The position numbers and the translations under genes are program-made. From NCBI GenBank assembly GCA_023055425.1, contig JALGPY010000003.1, positions 67,068,991 through 67,132,990 on the forward strand: a stretch of DNA of 64,000 nt. Direction: 5' to 3'. The notes under the pieces were generated by a model that saw nothing but the letters and a program-made list of their open reading frames with translations, ran no database searches and was not told the DNA's origin. Shown here piece after piece: positions 1-11,800 of this stretch. This DNA comes from Linanthus parryae (lineage: Eukaryota > Streptophyta > Magnoliopsida > Ericales > Polemoniaceae). Every line of letters starts with the position of its first letter. Positions within the stretch are counted from its first letter, which is position 1.

Positions 1-583
1 ATTCTATTGCATTAACCTCCAAATATAACTCACATCAACTGTTGTCAAATTTCCTCACACTTACTTCTTTATTCATCCAGGATTAACTCCCAATGAAATT
101 TGGGGATGACTCGATCCAATACTAACTCAACGATCGGTAGTGAAATACCTTCTTTGTAATTCAGGGGGGATTTTTTTTTATATATATTTAGAGTGTGTTA
201 TTTCCTCCTACTAGTAAATAAATTACAATTTATCAAATAATTTTCTACCACTCATGGTTTGTAAATGTCTTAACTTATTAATTTTTATTTTCATATTTTT
301 TCAATTTATATCTAAATTGTTACTGTAGGTCTTCCCAAATCAAATTCCAATCTAATGTCAATCAAGACCTCCAAATTTTATTCCTAAATTCCTCCCCATC
401 TCATCGCAATGTCTTGAAACTCTCCTACTCTGCGTTTCATAACTAGTGTTGTTCTTTTTAGAACTAAGTAATAATTATTTCATTATAAATATTTATAGTT
501 TTGTTTTAGTGATGGTTTTAATGTGATGGTATATATTACGATGCTTTGAAGAAAAGCGATTGGTCCAGAGCCTTAATCGTCAG
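1..583. other. Non-coding, AT-rich left edge
   Basis: I see no coding potential here. The stretch lies just downstream, in minus-strand sense, of the protease remains of element G. It is probably the decayed continuation of that element, but I recognise no reverse transcriptase motif. Nothing else is identifiable. Confidence 0.5.
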
Positions 584-1327
584 CTAATCCACACTTGTGC
601 GCATTGTCTTCAAAAGTAGTCTCCCATATATAAGTGGAACATCGCGGTCCTCCTTGATTTCCACTACTACGAAATATGCTGGAAAGATAAATGCACCCAC
701 CTTGACAAGGAGGTTCTCTATCACCCCTTTAAACGTCATAATAGAATTGTCGTCCAGTTGCAAACCCATCTTAATCGGTGTTGGCGCACCAATGCCTAAT
801 CTCTGAAATAGAAAGAATGGCATAAGATAAATGCTCGCGCCCAAGTCACATAGCCCATGCGTATGAATCACACCCCAAGATTGCATGCTAAGAGAAAACA
901 TCATGGATATCTCATTTTGGGGATGTCTATATGTATCACAGTACTAGAGGTCTCCGTGAACTTCATTGTGACGTAGGGATCCATGCTCTTCTTGCCCCAT
1001 AAAATATATTTCAGATTTTTTTTTTTGTACTCAGACATATGGGCTAGGGCTTCCACAAAAGGGATGTTGATGTGCAATTGATTGTAAATATCCATGAAGT
1101 GCCCATAAAAATGCTCATCACCCTCTCTCTATCTTCATCGACATTGGATAAGGAATTCGCGGCTCACGTTTAATCAAATTCAGGTCTTTCTTTGGTTCTT
1201 ACTTATTCTCAGTCGTGTCCTTTCATTGGGGACTCACGACGTTTTTAGGCACCTCTTAACCCAATTCTCTCTATCTGGCCTTAATAGCCTAAGCTCTGGT
1301 ATGTGTAGGATATGGTGGATCCTAAGT
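584..1327 (-). pseudogene. Element G: decayed gag-protease (retropepsin) remains, Athila-like gypsy
   Basis: Two minus-strand reading pieces in different frames (about 901-1095, then 584-904) encode the gag-protease join of an Athila-like Ty3/gypsy element. The upstream piece has the signature LHINIPFVEALAHM. The downstream piece has the retropepsin motif CDLGASIYLMP followed by LGIGAPTPIKMGLQL and an LIYGRLLLKTMRTSVD end, the counterpart of ILGRPFLATGRTLIDVE in element F (62743-63402). A frameshift near 900 and several unusual residues mark it as dead. The plus-strand text just left of 1328 aligns by eye with F near 63450-63480, and the sequence resuming at 22293 continues that alignment. 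The host element was therefore split by element E. The Athila-like assignment rests on motif similarity. Confidence 0.75.
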
Positions 1328-1332
1328 AGTAA
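1328..1332. repeat. Target-site duplication of element E, left copy
   Basis: AGTAA sits immediately outside the TG end of the left LTR of E. An identical AGTAA lies at 22288-22292, immediately outside the CA end of the right LTR. Confidence 0.9.
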
Positions 1333-3677
1333 TGTAACATCCCCAAAACCACCAAGCCGGAGGCCCGGGGATGTCACTCCGTACCCGAGGTTAAACCCGA
1401 ATACAAGGAGATTTTATAACATGGTTCTCAAGCAAAAACATACATAAAATAATTAAAACTAAACATTATTACAATCCAACCATTCTGCCTCAAATGCGGG
1501 CATAAAACAAACTAGTGTATTAAATTAAACACATGAGTTCTAATTGCTGAAATGAACTAACTAATTAACTTGGTGATGAATCGCGTCCCCCGCTAAGCCA
1601 AATACCCATCACCTAAACCTTTGGTGCAGAAATAAAAAAGAAAAACCACAGTACAAAACTAGCATATAAATACTTTCAAATAAACACCCAAGCATGTAAA
1701 ATGATAATGAGATAATTATAAAACAATGACCCATTTACAAGTAGGAGTCTTTACAAACACAGCGGAAATAAAGTTTGACCCGTGATAAGAACACTAGAGT
1801 TCCCAATTCCATAATATTTCCAAACCAATTCATTATCCAATAGGGAAAATCCAAAATCACATATTAATTATTTTTCCATTACTATGAACAAAACCAAAAC
1901 CATCTTATTAATTTAATGTGACGGGGGAAACCAACCATCTCGCAAGCATCCAAGACCTTAAGTGTCGACACCCCCCAAAGACTCTAGCGGCCAGAGGAGT
2001 GAGTGCAGGGAGCTATCTGGGGCTAAGTGCGGCTGGATTTAATAAAATAAATTGAACGGAAGACCGAGATCAACACGTCCAATGCCAATAGTAACCTATA
2101 ATAAAAGTCCCCGCACAACTCTTCCACTTTACGTTATCGTCCATTATTATATCTTGGTGATATTTTCAAGAAAAGCATTTGGCATGTAAAATCAGATATT
2201 TGAATGACACATAACACATAAATTCATTTTGAGACGTAAATTAATAAACCATTCGACACGAAGGAAGTTAGGCACACTAGGCCTGGCATGTTTACTTACC
2301 TCAAAGCAAATAAACTACGGCAACTCAATCGTAGTACTCAACGTACCCGTCGTCGGTGAACTCGTCGCCTACAAGGTAACAATACTCTAATTAAATTACA
2401 TTACTTTAATAATACTAGTGACAACTATACTATATGCATATGACGCTCAACGGTTTAGGGTTCTAACACCATCCTAACATTACAAAGTAAACCCGATACA
2501 CAAGTGGTCAGGATGATTGGTTCTAACACAACAACACTATACCACTAGCTGTTTCAAGTTTCACATCCACTAAGCCAATTAACTTAAACAAAGAGGTTAC
2601 TAACCAACTTAGACCTACATTACACTAGTCAAAACTCACAAATTCACTCAAACACATGTACTTATGTTCAAGATCACGAAACGAGTGTTAGACCTCCCAA
2701 AATCCAACAAATTTCCATGTCTAGACACTCTTTAGTAAACCCATCAGCATTAGTGACAAATTCAGCATCTTTTGACGACTAAAAACAGTCCTATGGCGAC
2801 AAATTCCAACCTTTTAGCGACCGGACAAATTGTATATCAACTCTAGATCATCACATTAAGTGTCTAACGGTCTCATTTTCAACTCCAATTTAATTACCCG
2901 GTGATTACAACTTGCCTTACCAACCCAACATATCAAACAAGTGATAACTTCTAGTTAATCCTAATGTTTCAACTTGTTATTGCCTCCTACACAAACTAGG
3001 GTTAATGGGTTATCATGAAAAAGAATAAATCAAGTGATTGGTGATGAAATATGTGATACAACTTGATGATTAAAGTGAATAAAGAACAAGATAAAAGAGA
3101 AATCAAATCATGAAAAAGAAGAAGAAAAATCGAAGAACAAGAAGAAGAAACGGACAGGGAAGGAGAGAGAAGAGAAGAAGAAAGAGAGAGAAAGAGAGAG
3201 AGAGAGAGAGATTACCTGCACAGGGAGAGGGAAAGGCGGCGGAGGTGGTGGTTGTGGATGATGCTGCTGCCGTCGGACAGAGAGAGGGAGCCGAGAGAGA
3301 GAGAGGGACGGGAGAGTGAGAGAGAGACGTGAGAAAGAGATAGAGAGAAATAAAGATTTGAGGGTTTTATGAGAGTTGGAAAAAAAATCAAACTCATAAG
3401 GAAGAAAACCCTCTTGAATATGAAACTTTACGTGGGAAGAAAATTGGGTCAAAATAATACCCAATCTGTAGGAAAAGACACTTTCCCACCACAAGTTTAG
3501 GTAAAAAGACAACTACTTCCCCCCAACTTAATTAAGGCACTAACACTTTAGATAAAAGACACAAAGATGCCCAAAGTATATCAAACTTTTATAATTAACT
3601 CTCCACATTTATATTCAACTCCCCAACACTTATAATAATATCACAAAATACCCATAGTCACAAAACAGGGAATTTCA
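1333..3677 (-). repeat. Element E 3' LTR (2345 bp)
   Basis: It begins TGTAACATCCCCAAAACC and ends GGGAATTTCA, matching the right LTR at 19989-22287 along its length with scattered substitutions. It carries a segment of about 75 bp (around 3325-3420) that the right LTR lacks, and a shorter GA microsatellite. The number of differences implies an insertion clearly older than copia element D2. Confidence 0.92.
3181..3210. repeat. GA microsatellite in E 3' LTR
   Basis: A purine-rich GA/GAAA run lies in the same LTR position as the longer GA tract at 21860-21900. Confidence 0.85.
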
Positions 3678-3692
3678 TCATTCCCTCCCTAA
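3678..3692 (-). other. Element E polypurine tract
   Basis: Read on the minus strand, the bases just before the 3' LTR are CTTTAGGGAGGGAATGA, the expected polypurine primer for plus-strand DNA synthesis. It abuts the LTR exactly. Confidence 0.7.
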
Positions 3693-3880
3693 AGAGAGCT
3701 TCGTCCTCGAAGCTTAAACCAATTCCTCAACCACAATAAGGTATGAACCTCCATTCAAGGGTACAACTACTTAATACAAACATAAGGTCATGAATGATAT
3801 GCAATATACTATAAGGAATACTGTATTGAAAACCGAAGGATTACATCCTCTCCCCCTTAGAGGAGTGACGTCCTCCGAAC

Positions 3881-5751
3881 TCAAGGTACCTCGTCAAAAA
3901 GGTGCGGGTACTTCTTCCTCATATCATCTTCCGCTTCCCAAGTTGCCCCTTCAATGAGGTGATTTGTCCATAAGACCTTTACAATCTTGACACTCTTGTT
4001 GCGGGTGTCCCTTGTCTTGGTGTCTAGAATCTTAACATGATGTTCTTCATAACTCAAAGACGGATCCAGTTATACTGTTTTAGGATCCAATACATGGGAT
4101 GGGTCAGGCACGTACTTCTTCAGCTGAGATACGTGGAATACATTGTGAACACGACCCAAATTCGATGGTAAATCCAATCGATAAGCCACTTCTCCAATCT
4201 TCTCTATAACATCATATGGTCCAATGAGTTTCGGGCTCAACTTCCCTTTCTGATTGAACCTCATGACTCCCTTAGTAGGAGAAAATTTAACAAATGCCTT
4301 TTCTCCAACTTTAAATTCCAATGGTCTCCTTTTCTAATCAGCGTAGGACTTCTGTCTATCCTGAGCTACCTTCAATTCGCTGCTGGATAAGTCTCACCTG
4401 ATCTGTCATCTCATCGATTAGTTGTGGGCCAATTACTATTGTCTCTCTTATGTCGCTCCAACACAATGGTGTTCTACACTTCCTTCCATACAACGCCTCG
4501 TGAGGTGCCATTCCAATACTGGCGTGGTAACTGTTGTTGTAGGAGAATTCTATCAAAGTTAATCTATCAACCCATGAACCTTGAAAGTCCATAACACAAG
4601 ACCTTAGCATATCCTCCAATGCCTGAATCATTCTTTCGGTTTGTCCGTCAGTAGCAGTATGGAATGTCGTGCTGAATTTTAATTGTGTTCCCAATGCCTC
4701 CAGGAGTGCTTTCCAAAAGTGAGAAAGAAAGTTGGGATCCATGTCGGAAACTATAGAGTTTGGGAATCCATGGTATCTCATAATGTTCTTCATATAAGCA
4801 TCGGCTCTTTGTTTCATATTCCATGTATCTTTCATCGGAATGAACCTCGCTGTCTTGGTCAATATGTCAACTACGACCCAAATTTGACTCAGTCCATTCT
4901 TCGACGTCGGCAAAGAAGTTACAAAATCCATCGAAATAGAATCCCACTTCCAATCTGGGACACCCAATGGTTGAACTAAGCCTCCCACTCTTTTATGTTC
5001 AAACTTCACCTTCTGACAAGTCAGACATCTTGCCACAAATTCTGCTACTTCCCTTTTCATGTTGGGCCACCAAAATGTCTTATTTAGATCCTTATAGAGT
5101 TTTTCACCCCCTGGATGTACTGAGTAGGGTGTCTTGTGCGCTTCACGCATCAACTTATCTTTGGGTTCCGCACACTTATGTGGTACACACCATCTTCCCT
5201 TGTAGCGGATACTTCCATCATCATGGATCTTGAAATCCTTCGCTTGACCTTCTGAAATCTTCTTCCTTATCCTTTCCAACTTCACATCTCCTGGCTGGTT
5301 ACTTCTTATTTCTTCTAAGACATCAGGCACAAATGTCATATTCCCAAGGATATTCTTTACTCCACCTTGTTCCACCACTTCAATATCGAGTTTTCGGAAC
5401 TCATGGCATAGCCTGTCTGGCAAAACTAGCATAGTATCTAAAGTATGGCTCGATTTTCGGCTTAACGCATCAGCTACTACGTTTGCCTTCCGCTCATGGC
5501 ATTGCATACGCAAATCATAATCCTTTATGATCTCCAACCAACGTCTTTTCCTGTTGTTTAGCTCTTTTTGAGTGAAGATGTATTTGAGACTGCTGTTGTA
5601 AGTACAAAACCTACACACTAACCCATATAGGTGATATCTCCATATCTTCAGTGCGAAAACTATTGCTGCAAGTTCTAAATCATGCGTAGCATAGTTCTCT
5701 TCATGAGTTTTCATCTGTCTCAAAGCATAGGCAATAACCCTTCTTCCCTGC
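3881..5751 (-). pseudogene. Element E pol, 3' half: RNase H, integrase, chromodomain
   Basis: Minus-strand translation starts abruptly at the junction with element A, inside RNase H ([26 protein letters not shown]). An integrase zinc-binding region follows ([15 protein letters not shown], then CLTCQKVK), then a DD35E core: [17 protein letters not shown] and [15 protein letters not shown]. Next is an SH3-like segment (VGEKAFVKF, KLIGPYDVIEKIGEVAYRL, NVFHVSQLKKY), and at 3881-4069 a chromodomain-like tail (VKVLWTNHLIEGATWEAE, ending YPHLFDEVP). Defects are a frameshift and a TAG near 4335-4356, and a TAA at 4070-4072 that separates integrase from the chromodomain. Chromodomains of this class are known to target integration to heterochromatin. 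The RT core that should precede RNase H is absent. Confidence 0.88.
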
Positions 5752-6378
5752 TGTAGATAGTGCTTTCTGAGCTGACAGATCTTGGCCACGTGGCAACCAT
5801 CCAGCACACCATATTGTGCTCCACACACACTGGATCACCAGCCGAGCTGATCCATGTGGGGGCTGCGAGACAGAGCCCTCGCATACCACTGCACGGGACT
5901 TGTAGGGACTTAGTGGTTTGGAGGCTAGAGTAAGCCCTGTCGCGTGCGAGCCAAGCCCGCACGCGACCTTTAGTAACTGTTTTGAGAGATTTATGGCACG
6001 AGCTCCATAAACCCGGTCAATCCGGTCAAACCCGGTCAACCTCGTAACGGTTCCGGTATTCGCGCACCATGTGCTGTAACGGTCCCTATATACTCTGACG
6101 AACGTGCCGTTATGGTTAAGCTAATTAAGCCTCCATCAATGGGCGCATTAACCACACTACAACGGTCACGTTCTCTGCTATATATAGGACGTTAACCTTT
6201 CCATACAAAGGAGAACACACTTGCCATACGCGGAAGCTCTGCCAAACCTCTGTCTCTCTCTCTGACATTACTACTGCCTTACTCTCTCCCTACACACAAC
6301 CCCACTCTTCCTGTGCGATCCTTGATCCTATACATACGGTGTACACGGAGGTCTCCCCGCCGGAATCTCTTGTACACA
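5752..6378 (+). repeat. Element A 5' LTR (Tat-type gypsy), 627 bp
   Basis: It begins TGTAGATAGTGC and ends TCTTGTACACA, and its left end abuts the RNase H gene of E exactly. The sequence is closely related to the LTRs of element C (31045-31666 and 53666-54294, opposite strand), sharing blocks around CTTGGCCACGTGGCA, CATGTGGGGGCT and GGGACTTAGTGGTTTGGAG. A TATATATA promoter box lies at 6179-6186. The partner LTR and the second target duplication are missing. Confidence 0.88.
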
Positions 6379-6381
6379 TTT

Positions 6382-6399
6382 TGGCGAACCCGACGTGAA
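6382..6399 (+). other. Element A primer-binding site (tRNA-Trp type)
   Basis: TGGCGAACCCGACGTGAA follows the LTR after three bases. It differs by one base from the perfect complement of the plant tRNA-Trp 3' end seen in elements B and C. The tRNA identity comes from my knowledge of the plant tRNA-Trp acceptor and T-arm sequence. Confidence 0.75.
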
Positions 6400-6418
6400 C
6401 TTACCGGCAAAAGCAACC

Positions 6419-7319
6419 ATGTCTCAGGAGGATGATATCAGCAACAGATCGCCTTCCACCGAAACCTCCTCGGGAGAGGAAACCCGCCGTATTCCTACCA
6501 CTCCCAGCGAGACATCGACGCTAGAATCTTTGGACGCCACCGTCCAAAGTCAGGCGAAAGCTATCAAAGCTCAGTCTGCGCAATTGGAACGGATCTTGGC
6601 CGTTCTGGGCACCCTTGCGCCAAATCCTTCATCATCTACCGCCGTCCCTCAAGGAGGAAGAGCCCCTACTGCTCCAGAACTGGGAGTGTCAATCACACCT
6701 CCCAACCCTAATCTGCAGACTCCACCGGCGACTACGCAGCTTCCTTCGATTCAGGGGTCAACAGCTCAGATGTTGCCTCTCGCTGCTCACACTCCTCAGC
6801 CCTCGGCTTTTGCGTCTAACCCAACTCTGCAGTATCCGTTGCCTCCTCCAACGGCGATCTGGGGCAATGCGAGTAGTCAGTATGTTCCCAATCCTTCGAC
6901 GGCATATGTGTCGCCTCCGCCTGCGGCAACCCCTCCTTCAGCTACCGAAGGAAGCATTCCAGAGTGCATGACGTCTCTGCAGAAGCGCATGGACACTATT
7001 CTGGCTCACCAGTCATTCGCGGATACCATTATCTCGAAGTTAGACAACGATCCACCCATTCCACGAGAGATCTATCTCATGCCTAACCCGGCGGGGTACA
7101 AGGCTCCTAAATGGGACAAGTTCGAGGATGTCAACGGAAACGCTCATGAGCATGTCATGCGTTTCATTGATGTCATGGGGCCGTACGGAGCTGATCCCAA
7201 ACTGCTGATGCGAGAGTTCCCGAAATCTCTAGGGAACGTAGCGTACAAATGGTACCGAACGCTGGAAGCCGGATCCGTGAAGACTTGGGACGACATGGTC
7301 CAGAAGTTCTACACCAAGT
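6419..7319 (+). pseudogene. Element A gag, 3' truncated
   Basis: The likely ATG at 6419 gives MSQEDDISNRSPSTETSSGE, almost the same start as gag of element C. A Pro/Gln/Thr-rich N-terminal half is followed by the conserved gag core (NPAGYKAPKWDKFEDVNGNAHEHVMRF, then LMREFPKSLGNVAYKWYRTLEAG and WDDMVQKFYTK). The homology ends at the codon after FYTK. From about 7320 the sequence becomes an unrelated non-coding fragment, so the C-terminal part of gag and all of pol are gone. The reading frame runs on by chance into the following copia LTR. It belongs to the same family as element C, in opposite orientation. Confidence 0.85.
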
Positions 7320-7429
7320 CGAAGCAAGACTACATTGTTATGCTCCTCGGTGTTCCCGTTTCAAGTCCCTCTTGGATCTGTGGCCGAATCACCCACCAAA
7401 GGAACGAATCGGAAGATTTAAGTTCTTGG
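7320..7429. other. Scrap of an F-like element
   Basis: This 110-bp piece aligns by eye with 61401-61509 of element F: both share GAAG..AGCTAC, TGCTCCTCGGTGT.CCCG, GACCGAATC-type text, and end at TTCTTGG. It links truncated gag of element A to the copia LTR at 7430. It is the only visible remainder of an F-like element that once sat here. Confidence 0.65.
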
Positions 7430-8841
7430 TGTAGGGTTTTGATTCATGGATCGCACAACGGAAGCATAATCAAACATAAACCATGCAAAACCCTCCAAGG
7501 ATCACAAGTCTAGATGCATAACGATAGTAAAGGTTAGAAATCATAAACACACCTTTGGGTTCTCCTTGATGACTTCAAACGCGAATAATGTCACGTTCTA
7601 TATAGTTGATCCACGCCTAGAGTTGATCCTAGATCTCCCAAACTCCTTGGTGCTAGCCCGGATTAGGAAGAGGAAGAACGAATCACGCAAAACGAGACAA
7701 AAAGAGGGCTTCGGCCTCTTTTTGGCCGACGGGGACGAGGGCGGCGGCAAGGGGCGGCGTCGGGCCCTCCTTGTTTCTTGCTCTCTCTCCTTTGTTCTCT
7801 CCCACTCTTGTTATGTTCACTAATGAGCATAAGTTATGAGAAGGAAGGAAGGAGGGTCCTTTATATAGTCCAACAACTCCTTGTTAACTACCTAAAGGAC
7901 TTATTCTAGTCCAACTAGAATTCAATTTAGTCCCTTCCTTGCAAATTAGTCCCTACTAAGTTTGCAAGGGTTTGCAAAGTGATCCTTCTAATTAATTAAT
8001 CCAATTAATTAATTCCCAAATCTAGTTCAACTCTATATAGCGTGTGACCCCATAGGTTCTATCTAGTTGGTAGAGACTATTTGCTAATATGGAGCGGTCT
8101 CTAGCAAAACATCCAATAGTCATCTTGACAACCTTTGTACAAGTAATTGTCTCATCCCTTTGTCTCCATATCCGGATTGGAAACGAGACATACAAGTGAC
8201 ACTCGTATATCCAATCCATAGTTTCTCGATCCATGGGAATAGCCTTATTCGTGCAAATAACATCAATATCCCATATTGATTTATTTGAGTCTGGCCAGAC
8301 ATTCTATAAGCACTATCCCTCGAGTGGCCTAGGATATTTTCTCCCGTTATGTGGGAGGGACAAATCCTCTCTACGTCCACTACGATCTCTAAGCTTGCTT
8401 CTCATTGTATCCAGTACACGACTTTATAACTACCCAGTTATGGTGTAGCGTTTAACGCTACCAAGATCACAATGATCCACAACTAGAATATCTAGTGACT
8501 TCAAGTCTAAGGATGACAATACCATTGCACCGCGAGAAGCGCTTGTGACTCAACATAACGTGTATGTATCCTTCTCGGAGATGGGTCAATCCAGTGCAAC
8601 ATTCCATAATGCACACCTATGTGTTAGATCGTGATATCTCCATATCAATCCAACCCCATACTAGTCTATAGATGATTGTCCCATTAATCATTATACTTGA
8701 CTAGGGATATTTAAGATAAACAACACAATTGTAAATCTAAGGACTTCATTATATTAAATATCCAATAAATAATAAATGAATTTTCTAGCCATATACAAAT
8801 TCATACTAAACTAGATTGCCTCTAGGGCATCTATTCCAACA
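7430..8841 (-). repeat. Element D1 3' LTR (1412 bp)
   Basis: In plus orientation it begins TGTAGGGTTTTGATTC and ends CATCTATTCCAACA. It is 18 bp shorter than the right LTR because a segment ending TAATAGAA is missing near 8110. Several other substitutions separate the two, more than between the D2 LTRs. Confidence 0.92.
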
Positions 8842-8855
8842 GTCTCTCACTTGCA
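8842..8855 (-). other. Element D1 polypurine tract, altered
   Basis: On the minus strand the tract next to the LTR reads CAAGTGAGAGAC, where D2 has CAAGTGGGAGAC. The gag-pol stop codon (8856-8858) lies directly beside it, so there is almost no 3' untranslated region. Confidence 0.7.
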
Positions 8856-11800
8856 CTAGAGCCAATCTGGCGCATCTCGTATGCCCATACTCCTAGTGTG
8901 CCCTTCATGCTTCCACTGCGTGAGAGGCTTCGTAAGCGGGTCTGACAGATTATCATCTGTAGGATTCTTGCATATCCGAACGTCTCCTCTATCGATAATA
9001 TCTCGAATCAGATGAAACTTCCTAAGCACGTGTTTGGACTTCTGGTGCGATCTGGGTTCCTTTGATTGCGCGATCGCCCCAGTGTTTTCACAGAACAACT
9101 CCACTTGATTCGCAATGCTAGGGACCACACCAAGTTCAGAAACAAACTTTCTGATCCAAACAGCCTCCTTTGCTGCGCCATTTGCAGCAATGTACTCAGC
9201 CTCTGTTGTAGAATCAGCTACCGTCTCTTGCTTGGAACTCTTCCAGCTCACCGCTGCTCCATTCAGGCAAAACACATATCCCGATTGTGATCTAAAGTCA
9301 TCTCTGTCGGTTTGGAAGCTTGCATCAGTGTAACCCCTTACACGCAACTCTTCCTCACCTCCAAATATCAAGAAAGCATCCTTAGTTCTTCTCAAGAACT
9401 TTAGGATGTTCTTGACTGCAATCCAGTGACTCTCACCCGGATTGGATTGGTATCTGCTTGTCATACTCAAGGCATATGACACATCTGGTCTAGTACATAA
9501 CATGGCGTACATGATAGATCCTATGGCCGAGGCACAGGGAATCCTACTCATGCGTTCCTTCTCAATCTCATTGGAAGGACAACCACTCTTCGAAAGAGTG
9601 ATTCCATGTGACATGGGCAAGAATCCCTTCTTGGAATCTTGCATGTTGAACCGCTTCAACACCTTGTCAATGTATGTACTTTGACTCAGGCCTAGCAACC
9701 TCTTAGATCTATCTCTATAGATCTTTATACCGAGTATATAGGCTGCTTCCCCTAAGTCCTTCATTGAGAAACACTTTCCTAGCCAATCTTTCACAGATTG
9801 CAGCATGGCAATGTGTTTTCCAATGAGTAGTATGTCATCCACATACAAGACCAGAAAAGCTACAGAGATCCCACTAACTTTCTTGTAGACACAAGACTCA
9901 GCTTCGTTTCTGATGAAGCCAAACTCTTTGACCACTTCATCAAAACGTCGATTCCAACTCCTAGAAGCTTGCTTCAATCCACAAATGGACCGTTGCAGCT
10001 TACAGACTTTGTTGGCTTGCTTTGGATCCTCAAAACCCTCCGGCTGTATCATATACACGTCCTCGAGGAGATTCCCATAAAGGAATGCTGTTTTGACATC
10101 CATCTGCCAAATCTCATAGTCGTGGTATGCTGCAATCGCAAGTAGGATTCGGATGGATTTGGTCATTGCGACTGGTGAAAAGGTTTCATCATAGTCAATA
10201 CCATGAATCTGTCTGAATCCTTTAGCCACCAATAGGCCCTTATAGGTAATCACATTACCATCCATGTCGATCTTCTTCTTGAAGACCCACTTGCACCCTA
10301 TGGGCCGCGCCCCATCGGGTGGTTCCACCAAAGTCCATACTTTGTTGGTATACATGGATTCCATCTCGGATCTCATGGCTTCCAGCCACTTCTGAGAGTC
10401 TGGGCCACTCATGGCCTCCTCGTAAGTAGTAGGCTCATCATCTATGAGCATCGTGTCACCGGAATCGGTTATGAGAAGTCCATACCTCTCGGGTTCCTGG
10501 CGCACTCTACTAGATCTACGAAGCTCTTGTGTTACCTGAACAGGTTGCTCCACAACTGCTTGTGGTTCCTGTACTTGTTCCATAATCGGTTCAGTGATTT
10601 GTGGTTCTTGAACTTCTTCAATTTCTACATTCCTCCCACTTGCTTCTTTAGAGACAAACTCTCTTTCTAGAAACACGCCGATCCGAGCAACAAACACTTT
10701 GTTCTCGGTTGGATTGTAGAAGTAGTATCCCTTAGTTTCCTTAGGGTACCCCACAAACTTACACTTATCCGATTTAGGCCCCAGCTTGTCTGATTGTAAA
10801 CATTTTACATAGACATCGCAGCCCCAAATCCTCATGAACGACAGTGTGGGACGCCTCCCACTCCACATCTCATATGGTGTTTTCATGACTGATTTGGATG
10901 GAACACGGTTAATGGTGAAAGCTGCACTTAATAGAGCGTAGCCCCAAAATGACAATGGAAGATCGGTTTGATACATCATAGATCGAACCATATCCAATAG
11001 GGTTCGATTCCTCCTCTCGGACACGCCATTCCATTGTGGCGTTCCGGGTGGAGTGAGTTGGGACACGATCCCACACTCTCTAAGATAGTCGTCAAACTCT
11101 TGGCTTAAATATTCTCCTCCACGATCCGATCGTAGAGCCATTATACTTTTGCCAAGTTGCTTCTCTACTTCATTCTTGAATTCTTTGAACACTTCAAAGG
11201 ATTCGGATTTTGCCCTCATAAGGTACACAAATCCATATCTACTGTAATCATCAGTAAATGTAATGAAGTAGACATAACCACCCCTGGCCGGCGTGGCAAA
11301 TGGCCCACACACATCGGTATGTATGAGCGCCAATTGCTCACCAGTCCTCTCACCTTTCTTATTGAAAGGGGACTTTGTCATTTTTCCCAATACACAAGCC
11401 TCACATGTCTCATATGATTCAAAATCAAATGAGTCTAGTAATCCATCCTTATGGAGTCTAGATACACGTTTCTCATTTATGTGGCCTAAACGACAGTGCC
11501 ATAAATAAGCAGGATTTAAATCATTTATTTTAATCCGCTTGGTATTAATGTTGTAGACAAGATTGCTTAGATCAAGGACATAAAGTCCATTAAATAATTG
11601 CGCACTAAAATAGTGAATATTATTCAAATAAAAGGAACAACAATTGTTCTTGATTGAAATAATAAAACCATCCTTGTCCAAACAAGAAATAGAAATAATG
11701 TTTCTGCTCATAGCAGGCACAAAATAGCAATTATTTAATTCTAAAACTAATCCTGAAGGCAGAGATAGCTCGCACACGCCTATGGCCAACGCAGCAACCT

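Noticed and set aside
3108..3512. Open frames around the GA tract in the E LTR (also 21689-22101)
   Set aside because: Low-complexity Arg/Glu or Leu/Ser translations of GA/CT microsatellites inside LTRs.
5701..6039. Open frames crossing from E RNase H into the A LTR
   Set aside because: They are chance read-throughs of the insertion junction; homology to RNase H stops exactly at 5751.
8022..8448. Open frames inside the copia LTRs (also 15182-15510, 34398-34631, 41474-41707)
   Set aside because: They repeat in every LTR copy with the same text but have no domain and are not conserved as frames between D1 and D2.
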